Of a stretch of DNA of 64,000 nt, positions 33,112-42,346 are shown in pieces (positions within the stretch are counted from its first letter, which is position 1; every line of letters starts with the position of its first letter). The stretch is from Microbacterium protaetiae (GTDB lineage Bacteria; Actinomycetota; Actinomycetes; Actinomycetales; Microbacteriaceae): the NCBI RefSeq assembly GCF_004135285.1, contig NZ_CP035494.1, forward strand, positions 2,294,001 through 2,358,000, in the 5' to 3' direction. The translations under genes and the position numbers were made by a program. Below the pieces are notes generated by a model that was not told where the DNA came from, did not search any database, and worked only from the letters and a program-made list of their open reading frames with translations.

Positions 33112-33552
33112 CTACGCCACCTTCTGGCCGCACACCCCGCAGATGCCGCTGGGCGCCACGACCATGTAGCAGTCGGGGCAGACCACATCGGGCTTCTCGA
33201 CGGGCTTGGGCACCGCGGCTCGATGGGCGCGCGGCGCGGCGGCGCGCGGCGTACGAGGCGCCGAGGCAGTGCCCCGATCGTGGGCCGACTGGGTCGCAGA
33301 TGCCGCAGCGGCCGCAGATGCCACCGGTGCCGCGGCCTTCGGCGCATGCGCGGCGCAGTAGAGCCGCACCGATCCGGCCGGGTCGTGTGGATGCCGGTGC
33401 TTGACGGCCCACAGCTGCGTGCGGGGCAGCGGCTCGGTTTCGACGCCGCAGGTGACGCAGCGGGCGGGTTCGCCGGGCATGACGGTATCGGCGATCATCG
33501 GCGTTTCGAATGCCAGGGCGTCGCGCCAGTCGGATGTTCGGGTGATCTTCAT
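33112..33552 (-). CDS. Small protein with two CxxC zinc-ribbon motifs, unknown function
   Basis: 146 residues. The N-terminal conserved block (MKITRTSDWRDALAFETPMI) is followed by CVTCG and a YCAAHAP cysteine. An Ala/Pro-rich linker leads to a C-terminal ribbon (VVCPDCYMVV to GICGVCGQKV). The cysteine spacing fits one or two bound zinc ions. Related actinobacterial proteins exist, but I know no function. ATG 33552 has GGGAAGG upstream. The longer upstream frame overlaps menB on the other strand and is rejected. Confidence 0.72.
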   Translation of the reverse strand: MKITRTSDWRDALAFETPMIADTVMPGEPARCVTCGVETEPLPRTQLWAVKHRHPHDPAGSVRLYCAAHAPKAAAPVASAAAAASATQSAHDRGTASAPRTPRAAAPRAHRAAVPKPVEKPDVVCPDCYMVVAPSGICGVCGQKVA

Positions 33553-33699
33553 GGGGCCTTCCCGGACGACGTTGCTGGTACGCACGCCCGGTCTCCAGTC
33601 TCGCACGCCGCGCGGCATCCCGCCGTGGCCCGGCAGTTCCTCGACGACTTCAGCGTCTCCCGCACCGTCCGCAGAGAGAATCCGTTCGCGACGCCCGCG

Positions 33700-33705
33700 T
33701 AATCT
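33700..33705 (+). promoter_or_regulatory. Putative -10 box of menB-menE
   Basis: TAATCT six bases before GTG 33712. Confidence 0.5.
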
Positions 33706-33711
33706 GGTCGG

Positions 33712-34637
<926 letters not shown>

Positions 34638-34638
<1 letters not shown>

Positions 34639-35777
34639 TGCGGCTCGAACCGGTCGGCAGTACCGCGGCCGAGGTGCTCCCGCGCCTGCGCGCGGTTCTG
34701 GCAGGATCGGGTCCGGCGCTCGGACTGGGAATGGTGGATGCCGCGCCCGGCGCGGTGCCCGAGGGCACGGCCGCCGTCATCACGACATCGGGATCGACGG
34801 GAGTTCCCAAGAGTGTCGTGCTCAGCCGTGGCGCCCTGTTGGCGAGCACGTCGGCCACGGCCGCCCGCATCGGCGAGGGCGCGTGGCTGCTCGCCCTGCC
34901 GGCCGGATACGTCGCGGGTTTGCAGGTGATGATCCGTTCACTGCGCGCCGGATACGATCCGGTCGTGCTCGAGGGACGATTCAGCCCGCAGGCGTTCGCC
35001 GCGGCGACGCTGGCGATCCCCACCATCTCGCGGTACACCTCGCTCGTCCCGGTGCAGCTGGCCCGGCTGCTCGACGCCGCCGAGACCGACGGGGGCGTTG
35101 CGGCCGCGCTGCGCGCGTACGACGCGATCCTCGTCGGTGGTCAGGCCCTTCCGGCCACGACCTTCGAGCGGGCGAGGGATGCCGGTGCCCGCATCGTGCG
35201 CACGTACGGATCGACCGAAACCTGCGGGGGGTGCGTGTACGACGGGGTGCCCCTCGATGATGTCGTCATCGACGTCGTCGATGGTGAAGTCCGGCTGTCA
35301 GGCCCGACGCTGGCCGACGGCTACCTCGGCGACGCCGAATTGACCGATCGCGTCTTCGTGCGCGATGCCACTGGTGTTCGCTGGTATCGCACCGGTGACG
35401 CGGGGCTTGTCGACGACGGGGTGCTGCGTATCCACGGTCGCATCGACAACGTCATCGTCTCGGGTGGGGTGAACATCTCCCTCGACCGTGTGGAGCGCGT
35501 CGTCAAGGATGTCCCCGGTCTGGCCGCGGCGGTCGTCGTCGGCGTGCCCGATGCACAGTGGGGTGAGGCATCCGTCATCGTCGTCGCCCAGGGCGACGCA
35601 CTGCGCCGCAGCGAATCCGTACAGCTCCAAGAAGCGCGCGCCGCCGTCGGAGCGGTGCTCGGCGCGCCCGCACGCCCTGCGCGGCTCGTGCTCGTCGACG
35701 AACTCGCGATGCTGCCCAGCGGCAAACCCGACCGCGAGGCCATCCGTCGCGCCGTCGCAGCGCTACACAGACCGTAG
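34638..35777 (+). CDS. menE: o-Succinylbenzoate-CoA ligase (ANL superfamily)
   Basis: 379 residues, the short actinobacterial form of MenE. It activates o-succinylbenzoate with ATP and CoA to feed MenB. AMP-binding signature TSGSTGVPKSVVLS (about 53-66). A5-type motif YGSTETCGG, then WYRTGDAGLVDDG with the hinge RIDNVIVSGGVNI, and the C-terminal catalytic lysine in LPSGKPDREAI. ATG 34638 overlaps the menB stop codon, so translation is coupled. Confidence 0.92.
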
Positions 35778-35816
35778 TCATAGCCCTCGCACACGGTGCG
35801 CAAAGCCACAGCCCCG

Positions 35817-35822
35817 TAGACT
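35817..35822 (+). promoter_or_regulatory. Putative -10 box of menA
   Basis: TAGACT eight bases before GTG 35831. Confidence 0.4.
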
Positions 35823-35830
35823 GGGCGGCC

Positions 35831-36790
35831 GTGGCATCCTCCTCCCGCACCAAGCAGACCCGCAGGCGCACCGCCCCCCGTGGCAATCCGGCGAAAGCCC
35901 CGGCCCGCAGCATTCCGAAGCCGACTCTGGGTGACTGGATCGGCGCCGCCCGACTGCGCACCCTGCCGCTCGCGGTCACCCCGGTACTGATCGGCACCGG
36001 GGCCGCGCACGTCATCGACATCCGCTTTCACTGGGCGCTCGCGCTCGGGTGCCTCGCTGTCGCGGTATTGCTGCAGATCGGCGTGAATTTCTCGAACGAC
36101 TACTCCGACGGCGTGCGTGGCACCGATGACTACCGGGTCGGGCCCACGCGGCTGACCGCGTCGCGCAGGGTGAAACCGCGCACCGTTCTCGTGGTCGCGC
36201 TGACGTTCTTCGCATTGTCGGGGCTGGCGGGCCTGGCGCTGGTGATCCGCACGCAGCAGTGGTGGATGCTGGCGGTCGGCGCCGTGTGCATCGTGGCGGC
36301 CTGGTTCTACACGGGCGGCAAGCGTCCCTATGGCTACAACGCGCTCGGCGAAGTGTTCGTGTTCGTCTTCTTCGGGTTGGTCGCCACTCTGGGCACGACG
36401 TGGATTCAGGTGCAGGCGGCACCGCAGGAAGCCTGGCTCGGCGGGGCGGGCGCGGGCCTGCTGGCCGTCGCCGTGCTGCTGGCCAACAACCTGCGTGACA
36501 TCGAGCAAGACCGCGCCGCCGGCAAGAAGACCCTGTCGGTGCTGATCGGCAAGCGTGGCACGCAGATTCTGTTCACGATCTGCATCGTGCTGGCGTTCGG
36601 AATCGCCGCGCTCATCGCGGTGTTCTATGTGATCGCGTGGCTCGTGATGATGGCGCTGCTGGGGGCGATTCCCGCGCTGCTCATCGTCTGGATGTACCGC
36701 GAACCGCGCGAACTGGTGACGGCCCTGAGTGTGACGTCGTTGACGTCGGTCGCCTACGGCGCGCTGCTGATGTGGGCGTTCATCGGCTGA
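35831..36790 (+). CDS. menA: 1,4-Dihydroxy-2-naphthoate polyprenyltransferase
   Basis: 319 residues, a UbiA-fold membrane enzyme with about eight to nine helices. It attaches the polyprenyl tail to DHNA. The first Asp-rich motif is NFSNDYSDGVRGTDD, with the MenA-type GPTRLTASRRV following. The second is NNLRDIEQDRAAGKKTL. An N-terminal basic stretch (SRTKQTRRRTAPRG) precedes helix 1. The product is methylated by MenG (54758). Immediately downstream begins the inserted sigma/I36 block on the other strand. Confidence 0.93.
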   Translation: MASSSRTKQTRRRTAPRGNPAKAPARSIPKPTLGDWIGAARLRTLPLAVTPVLIGTGAAHVIDIRFHWALALGCLAVAVLLQIGVNFSNDYSDGVRGTDDYRVGPTRLTASRRVKPRTVLVVALTFFALSGLAGLALVIRTQQWWMLAVGAVCIVAAWFYTGGKRPYGYNALGEVFVFVFFGLVATLGTTWIQVQAAPQEAWLGGAGAGLLAVAVLLANNLRDIEQDRAAGKKTLSVLIGKRGTQILFTICIVLAFGIAALIAVFYVIAWLVMMALLGAIPALLIVWMYREPRELVTALSVTSLTSVAYGALLMWAFIG

Positions 36791-36795
36791 ACTGG

Positions 36796-37278
36796 TCAGC
36801 TGCACGTCAACGAAGCGACTGTGCCTGTTACTACGCTTTTTCCCGTGTTCGGAGCAAGTGTGAATGCTGTCGTGGATCCGTTCTTCGCCGTCACGGTGCC
36901 GGCGGTTCGAGCGTTGGCCACGGAGCCGGGAGTGTTGCCCAGGGCAGATAGAGCGTGGGAATTACCACTGCAATCCGAGAAGGTGATTTTGCTGCCGCTG
37001 TAGTTCGTGCCGGAGAACGCGCAGTAAGAGCCCGTTGCGCAGGACCCGATAGATTGAGGAGTGAAGTCAGATGCCACGGTAAGGACAATCGCCCCATCGC
37101 TCCAGGCGATGGAGTCGGGCGAGATCTGGACTCCACCGGGGTACTTAGCCAGCGCCGCGTCGAGACGCAGCTGCACATCACTGGGTTGTGGAACCGCAGC
37201 GACGGCGGCTGGTGACGCCAGCATCATAATCGCTGTGGCAATAGCCGCAACAGCACCCACAAGGGAGTAGCCCTTCAT
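36796..37278 (-). CDS. Secreted I36-type (protease-inhibitor-like) protein
   Basis: 160 residues. Signal peptide (MKGYSLVGAVAAIATAIMML, cleavage near AVAA) and a mature domain with CATGSYCAFSGTNYSGSKI, FSDCSGN and a C-terminal TCS. The CxxxxxC-AF-Y-G pattern is that of the peptidase-inhibitor I36 family, small disulfide-bonded beta/gamma-crystallin-like proteins. Target protease, if any, is unknown. ATG overlaps the CU044_5270 stop codon (ATGA). It is the intact paralogue of the frameshifted gene at 13237, in the same operon position. Confidence 0.78.
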   Translation of the reverse strand: MKGYSLVGAVAAIATAIMMLASPAAVAAVPQPSDVQLRLDAALAKYPGGVQISPDSIAWSDGAIVLTVASDFTPQSIGSCATGSYCAFSGTNYSGSKITFSDCSGNSHALSALGNTPGSVANARTAGTVTAKNGSTTAFTLAPNTGKSVVTGTVASLTCS

Positions 37279-38306
37279 TTGGTCGTCCTTTCCCAGGCCG
37301 TGTAGTCGAGGAGGTAGCCGGCACCGAGGGGAACCGGTGAATCACCGCCCTCATAGTGGGTTTCGGCCGCGATGATTTGCCCCGTCTCAGAGATCACCAG
37401 GACCTTCTTCAATACGGTTGCGCCGTTGTCTGTGGTCGAGAAAGCGAACCCCGGTCGGCCGACCCTATCGACAGTCCGTCCGCTGAAGCTGATGCCCGGG
37501 GTGTCTGCGAGGACGGCAATAATCGCACTCTCCTGCTTGGGTGTCGGTTGACGTTCTGAGAGAAACACGTTGATGTCGCGAAACAACGTTGAAGCCCGGG
37601 TGGCTCCGGCACGGCCACTCAAAGTCGTCAGAAGGTAGCTGCGCATCGCGTCCGAGGTCGTCGGAGGTTCTCCGCGGAAGATGAGAGGGTAGTCCCCTGC
37701 CGTATAGCTCTCGTGATAGATCGGAGTCCCCACGGGCAACGGGCCTGAATCGGTCGCGGCCGGCACCGGTGCTGCACTGTCGATGTACGGGGTGCCCGCA
37801 GTGATGGTCACGTCGCCAGACAGGTCGCTGCTCCAGTGCAACGTGAGTTGCTGCGGCTGAACGACTCCCGGCGTATCACTGCCCTCTTCGAGATTCGCGC
37901 CCCAAGACTGGAGAGACACCGATCCCGGATCGACATGTTCCCGGCGTGCGGTGGCGGCGGCGGCGAGCTTTTTCAGCATCGCCTGAGCAGAAGCGTCTGC
38001 CGGCCGATAGTCAGATGCGGGAGGCGACCCGGCCACCGCGTTGTTTGGCGTGAGCGCCGCGGGGATGATGCCGAGCAAGACGATGACAGCGGCGGATGCC
38101 GCAATCGAAAGAGAGGACGGCCAGATGCGTATGCCCGCACGCCGATGGCGTCGAATGGCGCGGCGCAATGCGACGGGTCGGGGGTTTCGAGCCATGATGC
38201 GATCACGGAGCGCCAGTGCAGTGGGACTCACTGCTTCGTCGAGCCGCGTCGTCGCCGGATCGCTTGATCGGATGAGTCGATCGAACTCTTCATCAGTCAG
38301 CGGCAA
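37275..38306 (-). CDS. CU044_5270 family membrane-anchored protein (sigma-factor partner)
   Basis: 343 residues. Cytoplasmic N terminus (about 1-62, Arg-rich near the membrane), single helix about 65-88 (LSIAASAAVIVLLGIIPAAL) and an extracytoplasmic domain. Paralogue of the 12227 protein: WSSDLSGDVTITAGTPY, RTVDRVGRPG and KKVLVISETGQIIAAE align with its counterparts. It overlaps the sigma gene by 14 bases, so the two are produced in proportion, as expected of a sigma/anti-sigma-like pair. The control role is inferred. Confidence 0.76.
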   Translation of the reverse strand: MPLTDEEFDRLIRSSDPATTRLDEAVSPTALALRDRIMARNPRPVALRRAIRRHRRAGIRIWPSSLSIAASAAVIVLLGIIPAALTPNNAVAGSPPASDYRPADASAQAMLKKLAAAATARREHVDPGSVSLQSWGANLEEGSDTPGVVQPQQLTLHWSSDLSGDVTITAGTPYIDSAAPVPAATDSGPLPVGTPIYHESYTAGDYPLIFRGEPPTTSDAMRSYLLTTLSGRAGATRASTLFRDINVFLSERQPTPKQESAIIAVLADTPGISFSGRTVDRVGRPGFAFSTTDNGATVLKKVLVISETGQIIAAETHYEGGDSPVPLGAGYLLDYTAWERTTK

Positions 38307-38865
38307 CGTGCATCACCGCCCTTGAGCCTGCTGGCTCGTGCCGCTTGGGAAACGTGACGTCATCCCCGAGCGCACGGTGCAGTTTCGCACGCGCTCTGCT
38401 CACACATTTCCATACCGCGGTCACTGACATTTGCATGCGATCTGCCACCGCTTGCGCATCCAACTGCTCCCAGTACGTGAGAATGATCACCTCGCGTTCC
38501 CGTTGGGTGAGCACAGACAGAGCACGGTGAACAGCTATCTTGTCGAGGCTGTCCTCGGGCACTGCCGGCGGTGCTGCGACTTCAGCCGCACGCGACATCG
38601 CGAGCGTCCCCCTCTTCTGTCTGGTCCAGTAGTTGTAGATCTTTTGTTTCGCTGTTTTGTACAGCCACCCTGCAGGGTCGGGTGCAGCGGTATCGAGTTT
38701 GCACCACGCGATCTCGAACGTGTCCGCTGCGATTTGTTGGGCGTCCTCCCGGGGGGTGATGCGGCGCTCAACGTAGCGAACGAGCTTCGCGTAGTGCTCG
38801 TCGAACAGCCCTCGGTACCACGCGGCGCGCGCGGCACGAGTGGCTGAGTCTGATTCGTGTTCCAT
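38293..38865 (-). CDS. ECF-type RNA polymerase sigma factor
   Basis: 190 residues from ATG 38865, which has GGAG just upstream. Region 2 is LFDEHYAKLVRYVERRI to DAQQIAADTFEIAWCKL. Region 4 is LTQREREVIILTYWEQLDAQ and SVTAVWKCVSRARAKLHRAL. The C-terminal ~20 residues are extra. Paralogue of the sigma factor at 11730. It is divergent from the secreted-protein gene at 39101, which may be a target. The longer upstream frame is non-coding. Confidence 0.87.
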   Translation of the reverse strand: MEHESDSATRAARAAWYRGLFDEHYAKLVRYVERRITPREDAQQIAADTFEIAWCKLDTAAPDPAGWLYKTAKQKIYNYWTRQKRGTLAMSRAAEVAAPPAVPEDSLDKIAVHRALSVLTQREREVIILTYWEQLDAQAVADRMQMSVTAVWKCVSRARAKLHRALGDDVTFPKRHEPAGSRAVMHVAAD

Positions 38866-38912
38866 GCGCTCCGTCTGTCGCCCTCGTATAGGTAATCTAC
38901 GGGCGCCCGGAA

Positions 38913-39024
38913 TCCTGACATGGAGATTCTCGCAAGTTGGTGGAGAGGTTGAGTTCACTCGACGGCCCACACCCGGCGCAAATTGCCTTGTCAGGATCCG
39001 CGCGCGGCGTAGATGTTCCTGACA
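38913..39024. promoter_or_regulatory. Three TCCTGACA motifs in the divergent sigma / secreted-protein region
   Basis: TCCTGACA occurs at 38913 and 39017 in direct orientation and at 38989 inverted (TGTCAGGA). The region separates the sigma operon (minus) from the 39101 gene (plus). This is a candidate regulator or sigma-dependent promoter element; recognition is inferred. Confidence 0.45.
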
Positions 39025-39100
39025 AAGGCCGCGACAGCCGCACCAGCGGGAGTCGGTGCGAGTCGCCGATCGCGAGGCCCGATTGAAAGGAAAATGATAG

Positions 39101-39544
39101 ATGAAGCGTCGGCCTCTTGCCGCGGGACTCACTGTCGCTGCCGCACTTACTGTGGGCCTCGCTCTCGTGCCCCAAGCAGCGAACGCAGCGGCCAGCGATT
39201 GCCCTGTCGGTTACGCGTGCATCTGGGGCGATTCGATGTACAAGACCTCGGGTGTCGACACCGACTTCGTGAAGTTCGCGAACGGAATCCCCGACTACGG
39301 CGGGTGGTGGTACAACGCCGCGCACACCAAGAACGCCGGAGGCACCGCCACCTCGATCAAGGACGCGGGCAGCCGGACGGACTGCATCGTGCGCTGGTAC
39401 ACGAAGAAGAATTATCAGTCCGCTGGGGCCGACTACTTCGATGTGCAGAAGGGCGAGCAAGACGGTTACATCGTGGACGCCGTCGGGGCTGTTCCGGGTG
39501 GCTTCAACGACAAGATCTGGTCCGGCCAGTTCATCTGCCTGTGA
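39101..39544 (+). CDS. Secreted I36-like small protein heading ABC cluster B
   Basis: 147 residues. Signal peptide MKRRPLAAGLTVAAALTVGL with cleavage near AANAA. The mature ~118 residues begin SDCPVGYACIWGDSMY, an I36-like CPxGYxC start. They are rich in Tyr, Trp and Gly (GGWWYNAAHTKNAGG) and end in FICL. Four cysteines could form two disulfides. AAAGGA ribosome site. The first gene of a run with lipoproteins, adaptor and MacB-like transporter, so it may be the exported product or an envelope target of that system (inference). Not closely similar to the 36796 protein outside the N-terminal motif. Confidence 0.72.
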   Translation: MKRRPLAAGLTVAAALTVGLALVPQAANAAASDCPVGYACIWGDSMYKTSGVDTDFVKFANGIPDYGGWWYNAAHTKNAGGTATSIKDAGSRTDCIVRWYTKKNYQSAGADYFDVQKGEQDGYIVDAVGAVPGGFNDKIWSGQFICL

Positions 39545-39584
39545 CATCGGGGCCGGCATTCTTGTGAGATGGGTACGGGAACGG

Positions 39585-40478
39585 ATGCCCGCGCAACGCT
39601 GCTCTGGCGCTGCGCGGGGCATCCCTCTGGTGATCGTGCTGGTCGCCGGCATGGGACTGCTCAGCGCATGCAGCGGGGCGGCGGCGCCGAAGACGACGCC
39701 GCCCCCCGACACGGAGAAGGACATCGCTCGGTGGGCGCTGCCGTTCGATGGGTACAGCCCGACGAACGCGCAGACCATGGCGCTGCTCTACGCGAGATCG
39801 CTCGTGGCATCCCGATGCATGCAACGGGACAACGTGCCATGGGTGGTCCCGCCGATGAACCCCGAATACAGCCAGGGCGAGTCATACAACGACTACGGCT
39901 TCCGGCTGAGCTCGCCGGCGCTGGCGAAGAAGTGGGGGTTCCATCAGGCGCCTGCGCGCAACACGTTCGCATCGAACGGTCTCACCTACCCGGGGCGACC
40001 GACCGACCCGCAGGAGGGTGCGGTCTACGACCGGTGCTTCGCCGACGCCGAAAACGCGGTGCCGGCAGACGCACGGGCGGCGCTGCATCCCCCACGGATA
40101 CCGTCGCAGGACACCACGGCAGACGTCCGCGCGGCGGCTGTCCGATGGCACACGTGCATGCTTCCAGCGGGCGTGTCGGATCTGCCGGACGACCCCCTGG
40201 ACTTCCCGACGTCGTCCCTGATCGCGGAGTTCGGCCTGGATGGTGATGCCGCACCGGGGGCACCCGAGACGATCAGCATGGCCGAGCGCCGGCTGGCACT
40301 CAAGGATGCGCAGTGCCGTGAGTCCTCGGGATACCTGGACGCGCTGTACGGCGCGGAATGGGCGGCCGAAGAGGCCTACATCGCCGATCACGGCGATGAG
40401 TTCGCCCAGGCAGCTCAGAACATGCAGGCGCTGCGGAAGTACATCTCCGACACCATCGGTTCGCTGGGCGGGGCATGA
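39585..40478 (+). CDS. Cys-patterned secreted lipoprotein (ABC cluster B)
   Basis: 297 residues. Lipobox LLSAC after a hydrophobic signal. Shares with the 17991 lipoprotein the ordered landmarks LPFDGYSPTN, VASRCMQRDN, WHTCMLPAG and LKDAQCRES. It also contains GVSDLPDDPLDFPTS, found again in the damaged neighbour at 40475. ATG 39585 is chosen; a GTG at 39564 is possible. It overlaps the next start (ATGA). Probably an outer-face partner of the transporter encoded downstream; biochemical role unknown. Confidence 0.72.
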   Translation: MPAQRCSGAARGIPLVIVLVAGMGLLSACSGAAAPKTTPPPDTEKDIARWALPFDGYSPTNAQTMALLYARSLVASRCMQRDNVPWVVPPMNPEYSQGESYNDYGFRLSSPALAKKWGFHQAPARNTFASNGLTYPGRPTDPQEGAVYDRCFADAENAVPADARAALHPPRIPSQDTTADVRAAAVRWHTCMLPAGVSDLPDDPLDFPTSSLIAEFGLDGDAAPGAPETISMAERRLALKDAQCRESSGYLDALYGAEWAAEEAYIADHGDEFAQAAQNMQALRKYISDTIGSLGGA

Positions 40479-41109
40479 TGGTGTCGGTCGGGTGCGACTC
40501 GGGCAGGGCCGAGCCCCACCGATGCACCGGCGTGCGCAGGTTCGCACTGGGCATGGTCACAGCGGCGGCCGTGTTCATCGGTGTGACGGCGTGCGGCGCG
40601 CCGCCGGAGCAGCAGATGGTGGCGGTCGCGCCCACGGCTGATTCGCAGAGCGTCGCGAGCTGGACGCTGCCCTTCGATGCGTACCGGATGACGTCGGCGG
40701 ATCAGGTGCAACCTGCCCGACGTCACAGCCCCGGCCGATTCCTCGGCCGCGGTTCGGAAGGCGGCGCGCCGATTGGTCGACCTGCATGTCGCCGCAAGGC
40801 ATCAGCGACCTGCCCGACGACCCGGCCGAGTTCCCGACCTCGCGGCTCATCCACGAATTCGGGCTCGATCAGGACGAGCCGACCGACGGCGCCGTGAAGG
40901 TGTCGATGGCGGAGCGGCGCGTGGCGCTGGCGGATGCGAAGTGTCGCCAGTCCAGCGGTTACCTCACGACGCTCTACAACGCGGAGTGGGCGGCGCAGGC
41001 CGCATTCCTGCACGAGAACGAGGACATGTTCGCCGACCGACTGACCGAGATCAAGAAGTTCGATGACTACGCGACCGCGACGATCAACAAGCTGGGGGCA
41101 CAGAGATGA
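40475..41109 (+). pseudogene. Second Cys-patterned lipoprotein, internally deleted and frameshifted
   Basis: From ATG 40475 (or GTG 40532) a lipoprotein signal (VFIGVTACGAPP) and SWTLPFDAYRMTSADQ match the start of the 39585 family. Frame is then lost near 40706. A central ~130-residue segment is missing. Another frame carries DSSAAVRKAARR to about 40772, and a further one-base shift restores WSTCMSPQGISDLPDDPAEF through TGA 41109, closely like the neighbour. A decayed tandem duplicate of 39585. ATG 40786 could express the C-terminal 107 residues only. Confidence 0.78.
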
Positions 41110-41140
41110 CGCTGACGCGCCGCTTGCGCGAGACCCGGGG

Positions 41141-42346
41141 ATGAGAATGCGGCGAAAGATCGCGTGGTGGACGATCGCCGCTGTGGCAGTGGTCGCTGTT
41201 TTCGGTGGTGGCTGGTTCGCTGCGCGGGCGTTCGAATCACCCGCGCAGCGGGCGGCCCATGCGACCGCACCCCAGCCCGGCGTCGTCACTGCGGATGTCA
41301 CCGAGGGTGACTTGTCGCGCACCGTGAGTTTCACCGCCGGGATCCAGCGCGCACATCGCACCACCGTCTCCCTGTCCGACGCGCACTCCGGCGTCGTCAC
41401 CGCGCGCCTCGTGAAGAACGGGGCCGCCGTCAAGCCGGGCGATGTCGTTCTCGAACTGAACAGCCGGCCGTTGATCGCCGTGCCGGGGTCGTTCCCGTAC
41501 TTCCGCGACCTCACTCTGGGACTCGAAGGACGAGATGTCAGGCAACTGCAAGCCGGGCTGACGGCGGCGGGATTCCCCGTCGGCGTTGATGGCGTGCTGG
41601 GCGCGGGCACCGTCCGAGCGGTCAAGGCCCTCTATGCGCGGATCGGCTATTCCGCCCCCGAGAGCCCGGATGACGTGGTCTCCGACCCGAGCGCCGGTGC
41701 GAACGACGACGCATCAGAAGCCACAGACACCGGTCAGCCCGACACCGCTCCGTCCGACACCGGGCGCGGAGAAGCGTCCGGGGCTCGCGAGGGCAGTCTG
41801 GTTGTGCCGATGGCAGAACTCCTGACCGTCCCGAAGCTGCCCGCGTACCTCTCCTCGCAGCCGGCCGTCGGGCAGCGGGTGAGTCCGGATACTCCGCTCG
41901 TCTTCGAGACGGGCGACGTTGTAGCGATCGGCGATGTCGAACCCGGAGTGAGCCTCGATCTGGCGGAGGGAATCGCCGGGAGCATGTCGCACGACGATGA
42001 CGCCGCGACCGATGTCACCGTTGCGAAGGTCGGGCAGGCCGCGAAGGATGGCGACCCCGTGCCGGTCACCCTGTCTGCCGTCGATGACGGCATCCCCGCC
42101 TCCTGGCTCGGCCGAGAAGCCCTCGTCACTCTGACGCTGGAGAAGGCAGCGCAGGACTCCCTGCTGGTCCCGACGTCCGCCGTGGTGACCACGGGCGGAG
42201 ACGATGCGTACGTCCTCAAACAGGTCGGCGACGGGACGTTCCGGCAGGTCGCCGTCGTGGAGTCGGCGCGGCTCGACGGGAAGAGCGCGGTCCGCCCCCT
42301 CGACGACCACGCCTTGCGCGTCGGCGACGCGGTGCAGGTCGGATGA
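41141..42346 (+). CDS. Efflux adaptor (HlyD/MacA-like) with inserted peptidoglycan-binding domain
   Basis: 401 residues from ATG 41141. N-terminal anchor helix about 8-28. A lipoyl-like segment (ARLVKNGAAVKPGDVVLELN) is followed by a PG_binding_1 domain (GLEGRDVRQLQAGLTAAGFP to GAGTVRAVKALYARIGYS). A low-complexity acidic linker (about 187-222) leads to beta-barrel strands and ends with a typical adaptor terminus (LLVPTSAVVTTGGDDAYVL; HALRVGDAVQVG). Counterpart of the 19043 protein. It overlaps the MacB-like gene by four bases. Confidence 0.82.
   Translation: MRMRRKIAWWTIAAVAVVAVFGGGWFAARAFESPAQRAAHATAPQPGVVTADVTEGDLSRTVSFTAGIQRAHRTTVSLSDAHSGVVTARLVKNGAAVKPGDVVLELNSRPLIAVPGSFPYFRDLTLGLEGRDVRQLQAGLTAAGFPVGVDGVLGAGTVRAVKALYARIGYSAPESPDDVVSDPSAGANDDASEATDTGQPDTAPSDTGRGEASGAREGSLVVPMAELLTVPKLPAYLSSQPAVGQRVSPDTPLVFETGDVVAIGDVEPGVSLDLAEGIAGSMSHDDDAATDVTVAKVGQAAKDGDPVPVTLSAVDDGIPASWLGREALVTLTLEKAAQDSLLVPTSAVVTTGGDDAYVLKQVGDGTFRQVAVVESARLDGKSAVRPLDDHALRVGDAVQVG

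Noticed and set aside
33112..33552. Naming the zinc-ribbon protein a glucose-6-phosphate dehydrogenase
   Set aside because: Similar small proteins are sometimes so labelled, but there is no nucleotide-binding or dehydrogenase domain in 146 residues.
39101..39544. Calling the secreted protein a proven bacteriocin
   Set aside because: It has a signal peptide, cysteines and an adjacent exporter, but no known bacteriocin signature. I36-like is the better description.
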